The notes: generated by a model from the letters alone, not told the origin. Shown: positions 52,061-61,168, numbered from the stretch's first letter. The stretch is 64,000 nt of DNA from Flexifilum sp963727545 (GCA_963727545.1 CAVSGS010000006.1:186001-250000), one strand, 5' to 3'. Program-made: numbers and translations.

Positions 52061-52154
52061 TGTCCCTACAACCCCTCACTCACGTTCCTCTCGCCGAGTA
52101 AGCGAAGCGGCGGAGAGGGGGAGCACAAAAACGTCCGTTATGATTCGTCGTCGT

Positions 52155-52183
52155 GTAGGGGCAGAACTAAGTTCTGCCCCTAC
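52155..52183. repeat. Family P palindrome, AGAAC-TAA-GTTCT core
   Basis: Constant arms surround AGAACTAAGTTCT. A short family E-like piece (GGCGGAGAGGGGGAG) lies just before it, at about 52110. Confidence 0.75.
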
Positions 52184-52200
52184 GTGATCTTGCCTGTAAC

Positions 52201-53211
52201 CTACGGCGCGGGGCTGAGTTCGATCCGGTCGAGGGCGAACGGCAGCTGCGCGTGGACAATCGGCAGCACAATCGAAGACTGGTCGAAGTTGGTCACGTAG
52301 AGCAGGTTGGGCGCGACGAACTCGACGTCGCTGGCGCCGCGAAAACGCCCGGCGATATATTCGAGTTTGCCGTCGTTGACCTGCACGATCCCGTTCTGCC
52401 CCAGCGCGGCGACGTAGAGTGTCCCGTCCGGTGTGACGGTCGCGCCGTCGAAGCCGGGCGGATTCTGGCGGTCGCCGTGCTGATAGATCAGTTCGGTGGC
52501 GTTGTCGGCGAGGCTGACGCGGAAAATGTCGTTCAGTTCCGGGTCGGTGATGACGATGGCGTCCCGCGACGGATCGTAAGCCAGCCCGGTGATGGCGCGG
52601 CGCGTGTCGCCGGTGGTGGCTGGCGGGACCCACCAGACGGTGCCGTTAGCGCCGTCGGCATCGAAGCGCCAGACTTGATTGCTGCCCGGATCGCTGACGT
52701 AGACGTGCCCGGCGGCGTCAAGGGTGATGTCGTTGGGCGCGGTGAAACCGACGTCGGCGAAGGTCGTCGCGGCACCGTCTGCTAAGCGCAGGACTTTGCC
52801 ACCCGACGAGCGCGGATCAGTGTCGAGTTGATCGACCACCAGCAGCGATCCGTCGGGCGCGACGGCGATCCCCATCAGCGCGCCGACCTCGTCGCGCGAG
52901 CCGGGGACTTCGCTAACCACGCCGTCGGGCGTGATCGACCAGATCGCGCCGGTGGCGAAACTGCCGGTATAGATGGTGCCATCGGGCGCGGCGGCGACAG
53001 CAGCAGGATAAGAGTCGTCATCCGGGAGGGTGGCGAACTCGGTGACGAGCGCGCCGGGGATGAAGCCGTAGCCCTGCGCGCGCTGCCCGCCGTTGATCGC
53101 CTGATTCGCCAGCAGCCACGTGACGGCGATCAGCGCCATGATGCCACCGCCGAAGAACAGGAGGAAGACAAGGCGGCGCTGCCAGACGGTCGCGGAGCGT
53201 AGGTTTTCCAT
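52201..53211 (-). CDS. Membrane-anchored SMP-30/NHL-type beta-propeller
   Basis: One N-terminal helix (LVFLLFFGGGIMALIAVTWL) anchors an extracellular domain of about 290 residues made of repeating strands of the form PDGTIYxGxxxTGAI, such as VAAAPDGTIYTGSFATGAIW, IAVAPDGSLLVVDQLDTDP, DAAGHVYVSDPGSNQVWRFD and VTPDGTLYVAALGQNGIVQV. This is the six-bladed SMP-30/strictosidine synthase-like or NHL propeller. Family members hydrolyse lactones or bind ligands; acidic residues that hold the metal in SMP-30 enzymes are not clearly kept. It is on the minus strand next to the Ca2+/H+ antiporter, from which it is separated by only three bases, and is probably co-transcribed with it. Confidence 0.8.
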   Translation of the reverse strand: MENLRSATVWQRRLVFLLFFGGGIMALIAVTWLLANQAINGGQRAQGYGFIPGALVTEFATLPDDDSYPAAVAAAPDGTIYTGSFATGAIWSITPDGVVSEVPGSRDEVGALMGIAVAPDGSLLVVDQLDTDPRSSGGKVLRLADGAATTFADVGFTAPNDITLDAAGHVYVSDPGSNQVWRFDADGANGTVWWVPPATTGDTRRAITGLAYDPSRDAIVITDPELNDIFRVSLADNATELIYQHGDRQNPPGFDGATVTPDGTLYVAALGQNGIVQVNDGKLEYIAGRFRGASDVEFVAPNLLYVTNFDQSSIVLPIVHAQLPFALDRIELSPAP

Positions 53212-53214
53212 AGA

Positions 53215-54429
53215 TTAGGTTCCGTTTGTGTCAAACTTCACATTATGATAACGGATACGCGGGAGTGGGGAAAGGTGCGGTTTGTGTCGTCGCTGACGCG
53301 CCGCCGTCCGTAGGGGCGTTATATATAACGCCCCTACAAAATACCCATTTACGGCAGCGATGCTACCGGGGATGCTGGCGTGCGCGGGCAGGAAGAAGAA
53401 CGCCAGCGCCACGATCAGGTAGACGGCGATCAGCATCGCGCCTTCGAGCCAGTTCGACTCGCCGTCGAGCGCGATCAGCGCGGCGATCAGCGCGCCACCG
53501 AACAGCACGATCAGCTCGAAGTCGTTGAAGACCAGCAGCAGGCGGTTGTCGAACAGCAGGCTGATGAAAACCAGCACCGGCGCGACGAACAGCGCGATCT
53601 GCAAGCTGGAGCCGAGCGAGACGCTGAGGCTCAACTCCATTTTGTTCTTGATCGCCGTCTGGACGGCGACGAGATGCTCGGCGATGTTGCCGATGATCGG
53701 GATGACGATGATGCCGACGAAGAACTCGGTCACGCCCAGCGCTTCGACCACCGGCTCGACCGCGCCGACCAAAATCTCGCTGACGACGGCGGTCACGACG
53801 GTCGCCGCTGCGAGCAGTCCAATCGTCAGACGGAGCGACCAGCGCGGCTGGTGTTCTTCGGTTGGCTCGGCGCTTTCGGTGTCGCCGTTGCGGAACGAGT
53901 AGAGCAGGTTCAAGCCGTAGAGGACGATCAACACCAGACCGACGCCCTCGCTAAAGAGCAGTTCTGACTGCGGGTGATCGGTCAGAGCGCGGTCGAAGAT
54001 CGACGGGATCGCCAGTGCGACGACGGCGAGCACGGCGAGGGTCGCGTTGATGCTGGCGGTGCGCCGGTCGAACTTCTGGATGCCGTGCTTCCAGCCGCCC
54101 GCCGCGATGCTCATGCCCAGCACCAGCAGCAGATTGCCGATGATCGAACCGGTGATCGAGGCGCGGACGAGGTCGACCAGCCCCTCTTGCAAGGCGAAGA
54201 TGGTGATGATCAACTCGGCGGCGTTGCCGAGGGTCGCGTTGAGCAGTCCGCCGATTTTCGGTCCGGTGTATCCGGCGAGTTCTTCAGTCGAGTCGCCGAT
54301 CAGCTTGGCGAGGGGGATCAAGCCCGCCGCCGCCAGCGCGAAGATCAGCACCGGATCGAGGTTGAGCAGCCGCGCGATCACGGCAATGGGGGCGAAAATC
54401 AGCAGCAGGTAGATCGGTGAAAAGGGCAT
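53215..54429 (-). CDS. Calcium/proton exchanger (Cax) with repeat-derived C-terminus
   Basis: The protein has 11 membrane segments and both alpha-repeat motifs of the Cax family: NATLGNAAELIITIFALQEG in the first half and IIGNIAEHLVAVQTAIKNKM in the second, each with the conserved glutamate. An acidic loop (NGDTESAEPTEEHQP) lies between them. The native protein should end soon after FFFLPAHASIPGSIAAVNGY; instead a 28-bp family P palindrome (53310-53337) follows, encoding GALYITPLRT, and about 25 more residues run to 53215. The exchanger moves Ca2+ out of the cytoplasm at the cost of H+. The tail probably has no function. Confidence 0.88.
   Translation of the reverse strand: MPFSPIYLLLIFAPIAVIARLLNLDPVLIFALAAAGLIPLAKLIGDSTEELAGYTGPKIGGLLNATLGNAAELIITIFALQEGLVDLVRASITGSIIGNLLLVLGMSIAAGGWKHGIQKFDRRTASINATLAVLAVVALAIPSIFDRALTDHPQSELLFSEGVGLVLIVLYGLNLLYSFRNGDTESAEPTEEHQPRWSLRLTIGLLAAATVVTAVVSEILVGAVEPVVEALGVTEFFVGIIVIPIIGNIAEHLVAVQTAIKNKMELSLSVSLGSSLQIALFVAPVLVFISLLFDNRLLLVFNDFELIVLFGGALIAALIALDGESNWLEGAMLIAVYLIVALAFFFLPAHASIPGSIAAVNGYFVGALYITPLRTAARQRRHKPHLSPLPRIRYHNVKFDTNGT
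53310..53337. repeat. Family P palindrome, TTATATATAA core, inside the Cax reading frame
   Basis: Perfect 28-bp copy, the same core as at 15555 and 56691. It supplies the residues GALYITPL on the minus strand. Confidence 0.8.
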
Positions 54430-54509
54430 CGCGTCCTCACGAGTTGGGTGTCAGTAAATGGGTAAATTGTATTTGTAAGATTGGTTTTAGGCAAACAAAA
54501 CCAATATTG

Positions 54510-54537
54510 GTAGGGGCGTAACATGTTACGCCCCTAC
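54510..54537. repeat. Family P palindrome, GTAACATGTTAC core
   Basis: Constant arms flank TAACATGTTA. It lies between the stop of the MFS gene and the Cax start. Confidence 0.75.
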
Positions 54538-54547
54538 AACCTACGCA

Positions 54548-55750
54548 TTATGACGTTGGTGTTGTGGTCGCAGGGCGAATGCGCGCGGCTTGCATCAGGC
54601 TCAGCTCGTAGAGGATGATCATCAGGATGGCAGCGGTCACGATGAACGGCGGGATGATCTCCAGCGAAATGTTGTTCGCCAGCACCCCGGCGAGCGCCGG
54701 GAGCGCGGCGACGCCGATGCCCGCGCCGGAGACTTGGAAGCCAATCGCGTTGGGGGCGTGCAGCGCGCCGACCCGTCGCGGTGTGTTCGAGACCAGCACC
54801 GGGAACATCGGTGCTTGGGCGAAGCCGAGCACGGTTAAGCCGATGAAGCCGACCCAATCGACCGGATTCCACCAGATCAGCAGGGCGCTGATGAGGGCGG
54901 CGACCATGAGCACGCGCAGTAGAATCCGGGTGTTCAAGCGGGTGATGATCGCGCCGAAGAAGATTCGCCCGATGGTGAAGCTGCCCCAGTAGATGCTGAC
55001 CCACAGCCCGGCGGATTCTTCGACAATGCCGCGCGCTTGGGTGAAGTAGGTGAAGACCCACTGTCCCGGCGTCGCTTCGAGACCGGCATAGAGGAAGAAC
55101 ATCAAGATGCCCATCCAGACAACCGGCAGCCGCAAGGTTGAGCGCATACTGACGCGGCGCGCGGGCTGATCGCCGGTATCCGGCACGATGCTGCGCCACC
55201 AGCCGACCGTGGCAAGGTACATCAACGCCACCACGCCGAGGAAAACGGCAACGATCCCGTAGCCGAGCCGCCACGACTGGTCCGCCGCAAAGACCGCGGT
55301 GAGAATCAGCGGTGAGACGGTGATACCCACGCCGAAAGCGGCATGCAGCCAGTTCATCGCCCGCTCGCCGTGATGCTGAGCGAGGTAGGCGTTCAGTCCG
55401 GCGTCGATGGTGCCGCTGCCGAGACCACTGATCAGCATCACCGCGATCAGCAGCAGCCACGAATTGGTCGTGGCGATGACGACCAGCGCCAAGGTCATCG
55501 CCGCGCCGCCGACCATCAACAGCCGCCCGATGCCGAAGCGATAGGCGAGTGGTCCGCTGAAGAAGCTGGCGGTCAGGTAGCCGGCGGTGCTCGCCAGCAG
55601 GAGATAGGCGACGGCGTCGAGCGGGACGCCGAATTCGGATTGCATCGAGGGCCACGCTACACCGATAAGTCCGCCGTTCATGCCCAAGCCGATGAAGCCC
55701 AAGTATGCTAAACCGATAGTCATCAGATCTAAACGAGAACTGCGCTGCAT
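54548..55750 (-). CDS. Major facilitator superfamily transporter (FucP-like)
   Basis: The 400-residue protein has 12 membrane segments and the motif A-like loop FFSGPLAYRFGIGRLLMVGG after helix 2. ISGLGSGTIDAGLNAYLA in helix 4 and AGLWVSIYWGSFTIGRIFFG in helix 8 match the fucose/sugar permease branch of the superfamily. The substrate is unknown; sugar or metabolite proton symport is the usual role in this branch. ATG 55750 starts MQRSSRLDLMTIGLAYLG. The 148-base region upstream separates it from the divergent MsrQ-like gene and contains no repeat. It has family P after its stop. Confidence 0.88.
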   Translation of the reverse strand: MQRSSRLDLMTIGLAYLGFIGLGMNGGLIGVAWPSMQSEFGVPLDAVAYLLLASTAGYLTASFFSGPLAYRFGIGRLLMVGGAAMTLALVVIATTNSWLLLIAVMLISGLGSGTIDAGLNAYLAQHHGERAMNWLHAAFGVGITVSPLILTAVFAADQSWRLGYGIVAVFLGVVALMYLATVGWWRSIVPDTGDQPARRVSMRSTLRLPVVWMGILMFFLYAGLEATPGQWVFTYFTQARGIVEESAGLWVSIYWGSFTIGRIFFGAIITRLNTRILLRVLMVAALISALLIWWNPVDWVGFIGLTVLGFAQAPMFPVLVSNTPRRVGALHAPNAIGFQVSGAGIGVAALPALAGVLANNISLEIIPPFIVTAAILMIILYELSLMQAARIRPATTTPTS

Positions 55751-55898
55751 AGCGTCATCTTTCTACGAAAAGTCGCGAGCGTTCCGACATCGGTTTTGCG
55801 CCCATACCGATGCCGGCTAAATTTAGACTCCTGTAAGCTTGTGCTGCCAAAATAACCATCGCGCGAGGGCATTATAGCGAAAGCTGGGGCAACTGATA

Positions 55899-56579
55899 AT
55901 GCCAAAGCCTTTTGAGTCAGCGAAACGCTTCTTAACCGGGTTAGGGCGGCAGCGGATCAGCACGCATTTGGTGCTGGCGGCGCTGACGGGCTTCGGGCTG
56001 TGGGTGGCAGCGCAGTATTACGGCATCTTCACCTACATCGCCACCTTCGGCTTCGGCTACGTTTGCCTGATCTTGGTGAGCGTCAGCCTGCTGCTGGGAC
56101 CGATCAATCTGCTGCGGAAGCGCTTCAACCCGGTCAACATCGACCTGCGGCGCGACGTGGGCATCTGGGCGGGGATCACGGGGATTTTGCACGTGATCTT
56201 CGCGCTGATCGAGCGGAATCGCGGCAACCTGCTCGACTTCTTCTTCCGGCGTGACGGTCGCCCGCTGCTCAATCTCAGCGGCGCGAGCAACTGGATCGGC
56301 GCGTTCGCGACCGTGCTGATCGTGCTGCTGCTGGCGATCTCCAACGATCTGGCGCTGCGGCTGCTCAAGGGCAAGCGCTGGAAGCAGCTTCAGCAGTTGA
56401 ATTACGTGTTGGTGGTGCTGGTATTCTTGCATACCTTCGGCTACCAGATCGCGGGCGGGCGCGAGCAGGTCGTCAAGAACTTGACGGCGATCGGCGTGGC
56501 GCTGGTGTTGGTGGTGCAGTTGGCGGGCGTGTCGATCTATCAGCGGCGCAAGCGGGCGCACGAACCCGTGAAACGATAA
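55899..56579 (+). CDS. Ferric-reductase-like membrane protein (MsrQ-type heme protein)
   Basis: The 226-residue protein has six hydrophobic segments. GIWAGITGILHVIFALIERN carries a His and KQLQQLNYVLVVLVFLHTFG another; in MsrQ/YedZ proteins such histidines bind heme b in the membrane. In those systems MsrQ passes electrons from the quinone pool to the periplasmic molybdoenzyme MsrP, which repairs oxidised methionines. No msrP gene is near, so the partner is unknown. ATG 55899 is preceded by TGGGGCAACTGATA, without a clear ribosome-binding site. The gene is divergent from the MFS gene. Confidence 0.78.
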   Translation: MPKPFESAKRFLTGLGRQRISTHLVLAALTGFGLWVAAQYYGIFTYIATFGFGYVCLILVSVSLLLGPINLLRKRFNPVNIDLRRDVGIWAGITGILHVIFALIERNRGNLLDFFFRRDGRPLLNLSGASNWIGAFATVLIVLLLAISNDLALRLLKGKRWKQLQQLNYVLVVLVFLHTFGYQIAGGREQVVKNLTAIGVALVLVVQLAGVSIYQRRKRAHEPVKR

Positions 56580-56583
56580 AAGC

Positions 56584-56660
56584 ACAACGCAAAGGCACAG
56601 GCGAAATCGAAGTTTCGCACGGCGCAAAGGGGGCACGGTACGCCGTGCCTCGACAGACGA
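56584..56660. repeat. Family C repeat with internal palindrome
   Basis: AACGCAAAGGCACAGGCGAA is followed by CGAAATCGAAGTTTCGCACG and a further small palindrome GGCACGGTACGCCGTGCC (from about 56632). Confidence 0.6.
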
Positions 56661-56690
56661 GAGTTAGCCAGCTATACGTCGACGACGTCC

Positions 56691-56797
56691 GTAGGGGCGT
56701 TATATATAACGCCCCTACAAACACAACACGAGCGGTGATAGATGATCGATACAAAGGGGGTACTAAAAGCTGATTGCTGAAAGCTGACAGCTAATCG
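56691..56797. repeat. Family P palindrome (TTATATATAA core) and family D unit
   Basis: The perfect 28-bp palindrome is at 56691-56718. The AGCTGA-type unit at 56766-56797 reaches the stop codon of the methyltransferase gene. Nothing gene-like was seen between them. Confidence 0.75.
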
Positions 56798-57643
56798 CTA
56801 TTTCTGCGCGAGGACGCCGAAAGCTTCCGGGCGGCGGGTCACGCTGCGGAATCCGGCGGCGTTGAGGCGCTCGACGACGCCTTTGACGATGCGGCTGACC
56901 GAGGCGCTCTTGAGGTCGCCGATGTAGTGGAACAGGCGACCGCGCGGCTTGAGGATGCGGTAGAGTTCGCGGTAAAAGTCGCCGGAGTAGAGATCACCGG
57001 CAAGCTGGATGGTCGGCGGGTCGTGGATGATGCAGGAGAAAGTCTCCGGCGCGAAGCCTTCGACCTCGTCGTAGCTGTCGCCGAGCCGCCGCTCGATGCG
57101 CGGGTTGGTGAACAACTCGCGCGAGTAGGGGTTCTGCTGCGCGATCGCGACCACGGCAGGGTCGAGTTCAACCGTGATCACGCGCTCGGCGGTGCGCGCG
57201 GCTTCGATGGCGGTGTAGCCCAAGCCCATCGAGGTATCGAGGACGACGCCGGACGGTCGCGCCGCTTTGATCTTGTTGAGCGTGTCGCCGCGCGGATCGA
57301 TGCCCTTGATCCGGTGCATCGGGAACCCGGCGATCAGCAGGGTCGGCGCGCCGTTGGTCGGCATCAGCGAGCAGTGGCGGTTGGTCGTCTCGGAGAAAGC
57401 TTGAATTTTGCGAATTTGATCGCCGTCCGGCGCGGATTCAAGGGCGAAGCAGCTCACGTCGGCGTCGGCGATGCGCTCGGCATCAGCCCACGACAGCCGC
57501 TCACCATCGGGGAAGGTGACGCCGGAGTCGTCGAGCGTGACCTCAATCGTCGTCAAGCCGAGGTCGGGCGAGAAGTTGGCGCTCGATGCTTCGCCGCGCT
57601 GTTTCAGCAGCGGCGCGATTTGATAGTGCGAGAGGACAATCAC
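56798..57643 (-). CDS. SAM-dependent methyltransferase-like protein in the pot operon
   Basis: GTG 57643 overlaps the potA stop as GTGA. The N-terminal third is unusual (GLTTIEVTLDDSGVTFPDGE). From about residue 120 the Rossmann-type domain reads GVVLDTSMGLGYTAIEAART for motif I, VITVELDPAVVAIAQQNP, GDSYDEVEGFAPETFSCIIH with DPP after the fourth strand, and ILKPRGRLFHYIGDLKS. The overall shape and DPP resemble polyamine (spermidine) synthase-like enzymes and archaeal relatives, in which the same fold transfers aminopropyl groups from decarboxylated SAM. Whether this protein methylates or aminopropylates is unknown. Coupling to a polyamine importer makes a polyamine or related amine a reasonable substrate guess. 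Confidence 0.75.
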   Translation of the reverse strand: MIVLSHYQIAPLLKQRGEASSANFSPDLGLTTIEVTLDDSGVTFPDGERLSWADAERIADADVSCFALESAPDGDQIRKIQAFSETTNRHCSLMPTNGAPTLLIAGFPMHRIKGIDPRGDTLNKIKAARPSGVVLDTSMGLGYTAIEAARTAERVITVELDPAVVAIAQQNPYSRELFTNPRIERRLGDSYDEVEGFAPETFSCIIHDPPTIQLAGDLYSGDFYRELYRILKPRGRLFHYIGDLKSASVSRIVKGVVERLNAAGFRSVTRRPEAFGVLAQK

Positions 57644-58823
57644 TGAACGAGGACGCGCGCGTTGGGGGTCGCCCAGTAGACCTTGACGTGCTGCCCCTTG
57701 CGGTAGATCGTCTCGAAGCGCGTGCCGAAGTTCTGGATCCGCACGACCACGTCGGTCTTTTGCCCGATGCGCACGATGTAGCGCGTATCGGTGCCGATGT
57801 AGTTGGCGAAGATGACCTCGCCGGGGATCAGCGTCTTGTTACGCTCGCGCTCCATCGTCATCAGGATTTCGGCGGTCGAGACCTTGTCTTCTTCCGGGAG
57901 TTCGTGCTCGCCGGTGTCGGTCATGAAAGTCTCTTGCACGAGCGTGATCTTCTCCGGGCGGACGGCGACGGTCACTTCGCGTCCGACTTCAAGGTCAAGC
58001 TGATCGGGTGTCGCCTCGATCACGGTCTCGTCGTCGAGCCGGACGTAGGCGGTCCTGCCGCTGATCACTCGATCTTCCCCGGCATGAAGTTGGTTTCGCC
58101 GATGAAGTCGGCGACGAAGCGCGAGTGCGGCATCTCGTAGATTTCCTCCGGTCGCCCGACCTGTAGGACCTTGCCGTGATCCATGACGGCGATGTGATCG
58201 CACATGGTCAGGGCTTCTTCTTGGTCGTGGGTGACGTAGACGAAGGTGATGCCGAGCGCCGACTGCATACTCATCAGTTCGTACTGCATCGCCTTGCGCA
58301 GCTTGAGGTCGAGCGCGCCCAGCGGCTCGTCGAGCAGGAGCACCGCCGGTCGCTTGACGAGGGCGCGCGCCAGCGCGACGCGCTGCTGCTGCCCGCCGGA
58401 AAGCTGGCGCGGCTTGCGGTCGAACTGGGTCAGACGGACCATCTCCAGCGCTTCTTTGGAGCGCTTGACCGCTTCATCTTTGCGGATGCCTGCCATCTCT
58501 AGCCCGAACATGACGTTCTGGAGGACGGTCATGTGCGGGAAGAGGGCGTAATCCTGAAAGACGGTGTTGACCGGGCGATGAAAGGGCGGGACGCCCTGCA
58601 CCGCCTGACCGCGAATGATGATGTCGCCTTCGGTCGGGTCTTCGAAACCGGCGATCATTCGCAGTGTGGTGGTCTTGCCGCAGCCGCTCGGACCAAGCAA
58701 GGCGAAGAATTCGCCCTCGTTGATTTGCAGCGAGATGTCGTCGACCGCCTTGACGGTCGCTTCGCCGCCGCGCGCGGGGAATTCTTTGGTGACGTTCCTG
58801 ATTTCGATGCCGACCTGTGCCAT
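57640..58823 (-). CDS. potA: Spermidine/putrescine ABC transporter ATPase PotA, -1 frameshift
   Basis: ATG 58823 begins MAQVGIEIRNVTKEFPA. The ATPase domain has Walker A GPSGCGKTT, Q-loop NTVFQDYALFPHM, signature LSGGQQQRVALARALV and Walker B VLLLDEPLGALDLK. After FIGETNFMPGKIE the frame ends, because one base is missing at about 58066; the other frame continues RVISGRTAYVRLDDETVIEA, the TOBE domain that closes PotA/MalK proteins, up to YRKGQHVKVYWATPNARVLV. The TOBE part is complete, so the protein of about 394 residues is probably functional in the organism. Spacing to potD (215 bases) is filled with repeats. Its stop overlaps the methyltransferase start. Confidence 0.9.
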
Positions 58824-58872
58824 GATGCGCCTTAGTGAGTCAACAACTGCTGCTGAACCAGATACTGATTGG

Positions 58873-58901
58873 GTAGGGGCAGGTTTCAAACCTGCCCCTA
58901 C
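58873..58901. repeat. Family P palindrome, AGGTT-TCA-AACCT core
   Basis: The constant arms surround AGGTTTCAAACCT. It lies between potD and potA, with a short family E head after it. Confidence 0.75.
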
Positions 58902-58967
58902 AAAACCTCACCCCACCGGAGGTTGCTTAAGTGGGTTCTCGAAAGAGATCCACGAAAATCGTGGTCC

Positions 58968-59010
58968 GTAGGGGCGTTGTGCTTGCTTTGCAAGCCTATA
59001 ACGCCCCTAC
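58968..59010. repeat. Nested family P palindrome (second palindrome in the core)
   Basis: Arms GTAGGGGCGTT and ATAACGCCCCTAC match the TTATATATAA subtype, but the core is opened by GTGCTTGCTTTGCAAGCCT, itself a hairpin (CTTGC/GCAAG). Confidence 0.7.
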
Positions 59011-59038
59011 AAAACATTCCGAGGGGTGAGGTAATCTC

Positions 59039-60143
59039 TTACTTCCCTAAGCTGACCTTGATCTCGTCCCAAGCGTCGTTGTAGTCGTTCTCGGCGGCGG
59101 GCACCTGCTTGACGAAGAACAGGCGATCCATCGTCGCGGCGCTGGGGTAAATCCCGCGATTGCTGAGCAGGTCGGGGTCGATCAAGCCCTGATCGATCGC
59201 TGCCTGATTGGGCGACGCATAAGCCGTGTAGTTGCTGATGTCCGCGCCGACGTGCGGGTCAAGGATGTAGTCGATGAAAACTTGCGCCAGCGCCGGGTTG
59301 GGCGCATCGACCGGGACGGCGAGGTTATCGACCCAGACAATCGTGCCCTCGTCGGGGATCGAGAAGGCGAAATCGTTGCAGTCGCAGCTATCCATCACTT
59401 GGAAGATGTCGCCGCTGTACTCGATGGTGATGTCCACGTCGCCGCGTTCGAGCATCGCCTGACCATCGTCTTGGGCGATGGCGACGACGTTCTTGCCGTT
59501 GTCGATCAGGAACTGCTTCGCCGCCGTGATCTCGTCCGGGTTTTCGGTGTTGGGGTCATAGCCGAGGATGTTGAGGGCGATGCCCATCATGCCGCGCAGG
59601 TCTTCGAGCCACGCGACCGGACCATCGTAATTGAAGACTTGGTCCCAACTGGTGATCTCTGCGCCGACCTTGGTCTTGTTGTAGCCGATGCCGATGGTGC
59701 CCCACTGATAGGGGACGCTGTACTGGTTGCCCGGATCGTACGGCGGGTTCGGCGAGGGTCGGGCTGACGTTGGCGAAGTTGGGGATCGCGCTGACGTCGA
59801 TCGGTTCGAGCAGCCCTTCGCTGATCATGATCGAGATCATGTAGTCAGTGGGGACGATGATGTCATAGCCGGGATTGCCGCCGCGCAGCCGCGCCAGCAG
59901 CGCTTCGTTGCTCTCGTAGACGTCGTAGGTCACGGTGACGCCGCAGGCTTTCTCAAAATTGCTGATCGTGTCTTCGGCGACGTAGGTCGACCAGTTGAAG
60001 ACGCTCAGCGTTTGCCCTTGAAAGCCGTCAGGACAAGTCCACGGCGCTGATTCGGGGGCAGTGGTCGCTTCCGGGGTGGCGTCTTGCGCGAAAACCGGGA
60101 GTGCAAAGACGAGAACGCCGATCAAAAAGAGTAGCTTACGCAT
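59039..60143 (-). CDS. potD: Spermidine/putrescine-binding protein PotD, +1 frameshift
   Basis: ATG 60143 follows CGGAGGAACG and begins the signal peptide MRKLLFLIGVLVFALPVFAQ. The PotD fold is clear: LSVFNWSTYVAEDTISNFEK, VTVTYDVYESNEALLARLRG and YDIIVPTDYMISIMISEGLL. At about 59751 an extra base shifts the frame from TLAEPAVRSG to the expected NPPYDPGNQYSVPYQWGTIG, GYNKTKVGAEITSWDQVFNY and PVDAPNPALAQVFIDYILDP. The total of about 368 residues is typical. It binds polyamines outside the membrane and delivers them to PotBC. Position between potC and potA supports this. Confidence 0.9.
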
Positions 60144-60241
60144 CGTTCCTCCGTATACCATACCGTGTCAGGACTTATCGAATTAGACTGCGTTTGTGTG
60201 GACGCGCAATGTTATAGATCTTTTTCGTCGGCACACAAAAA

Positions 60242-61165
60242 TCAGCTCGCAGCGCTGCGCCCTTGCAGGGCGATTGAGATGCCGATCAAGAGGGTGGACG
60301 CCACGAGGATCAGCGTCGAAATGGCGTTGATCTCCGGGGTGACCGTCTGTTTGATCAGCCCGTAGACGAAGACCGGCAGGGTGGTCGTGCCGGGACCGGA
60401 ATTGAAGAAGGTGATGACGAAGTCGTCCAGCGAGAGCGTGAACGCCAGCAGCGCGCCGGAGACGATCCCCGGCAGGATCAGCGGGAAGGTCACGCGCCAG
60501 AAGGTTTTCCACTCGTTCGCGCCGAGGTCGCGGGCGGCTTCCTCGTAGCGCGGATTCATGTCGGCGAGCCGCGAGCGGACGACAATCGCCACGTAGGAAA
60601 TGTTGAAGGCGACGTGCCCGATGATGATCGTCCCGAAACCGGGCGACATGCGGACGCCGGTCGTGCTCTGGATGAAACTGAACAGGATGCTGAAAAACAA
60701 CAGCAGCGAGACCGCCTGCGTGATCTCCGGGATGACGACCGGCAGAAACAGCACGCTGTCGATGATCCGCTTGCCGGGATAATTGCCGCGCGCGAGGCTG
60801 AGCGCGACCATCGTGCCGATGGTGGTGGCGATGGCAGTGGCGATCCCGGCGACGATCAAGCTGTTGCCGAGCGAATTGAGCATGATGCCGGTCGAGAAGC
60901 GGGCTTCGCTGCCGACCACGTCGTTGAAGATGTTGTGATACCACTGCGTCGTGAAACCGTGCCACTGGGAGAGCGAGCGCGAGTCGTTGAAGGAGAAGAC
61001 GACCAGCAGCAGGATCGGTGCCCACAGGAAGAAGTAGCCGAAGATCGGCTCGACGATCAGCCCGATTTTCCCCAACCGGCGGACGCTCAGGTCGCGGCGG
61101 AGCTTGCCCCGGTCGACGGCGACGGTTCCATATTGGGCGCGGTTGGATGCCCGACTTTCACTCAC
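60242..61165 (-). CDS. potC: Spermidine/putrescine ABC transporter permease PotC
   Basis: The 307-residue permease has about six helices and the cytoplasmic EAA loop RYEEAARDLGANEWKTFWRV, preceded by VAFNISYVAIVVRSRLADMN. An unusually long N-terminal cytoplasmic lead (MSESRASNRAQYGTVAVDRG) is present. Helix 1 includes IFGYFFLWAPILLLVVFSFN and is followed by the substrate-exposed stretch SRSLSQWHGFTTQWYHNIFN, typical of PotC. It begins one base after potB ends. It forms the channel with PotB. Confidence 0.93.
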   Translation of the reverse strand: MSESRASNRAQYGTVAVDRGKLRRDLSVRRLGKIGLIVEPIFGYFFLWAPILLLVVFSFNDSRSLSQWHGFTTQWYHNIFNDVVGSEARFSTGIMLNSLGNSLIVAGIATAIATTIGTMVALSLARGNYPGKRIIDSVLFLPVVIPEITQAVSLLLFFSILFSFIQSTTGVRMSPGFGTIIIGHVAFNISYVAIVVRSRLADMNPRYEEAARDLGANEWKTFWRVTFPLILPGIVSGALLAFTLSLDDFVITFFNSGPGTTTLPVFVYGLIKQTVTPEINAISTLILVASTLLIGISIALQGRSAAS

Positions 61166-61168
61166 GAG

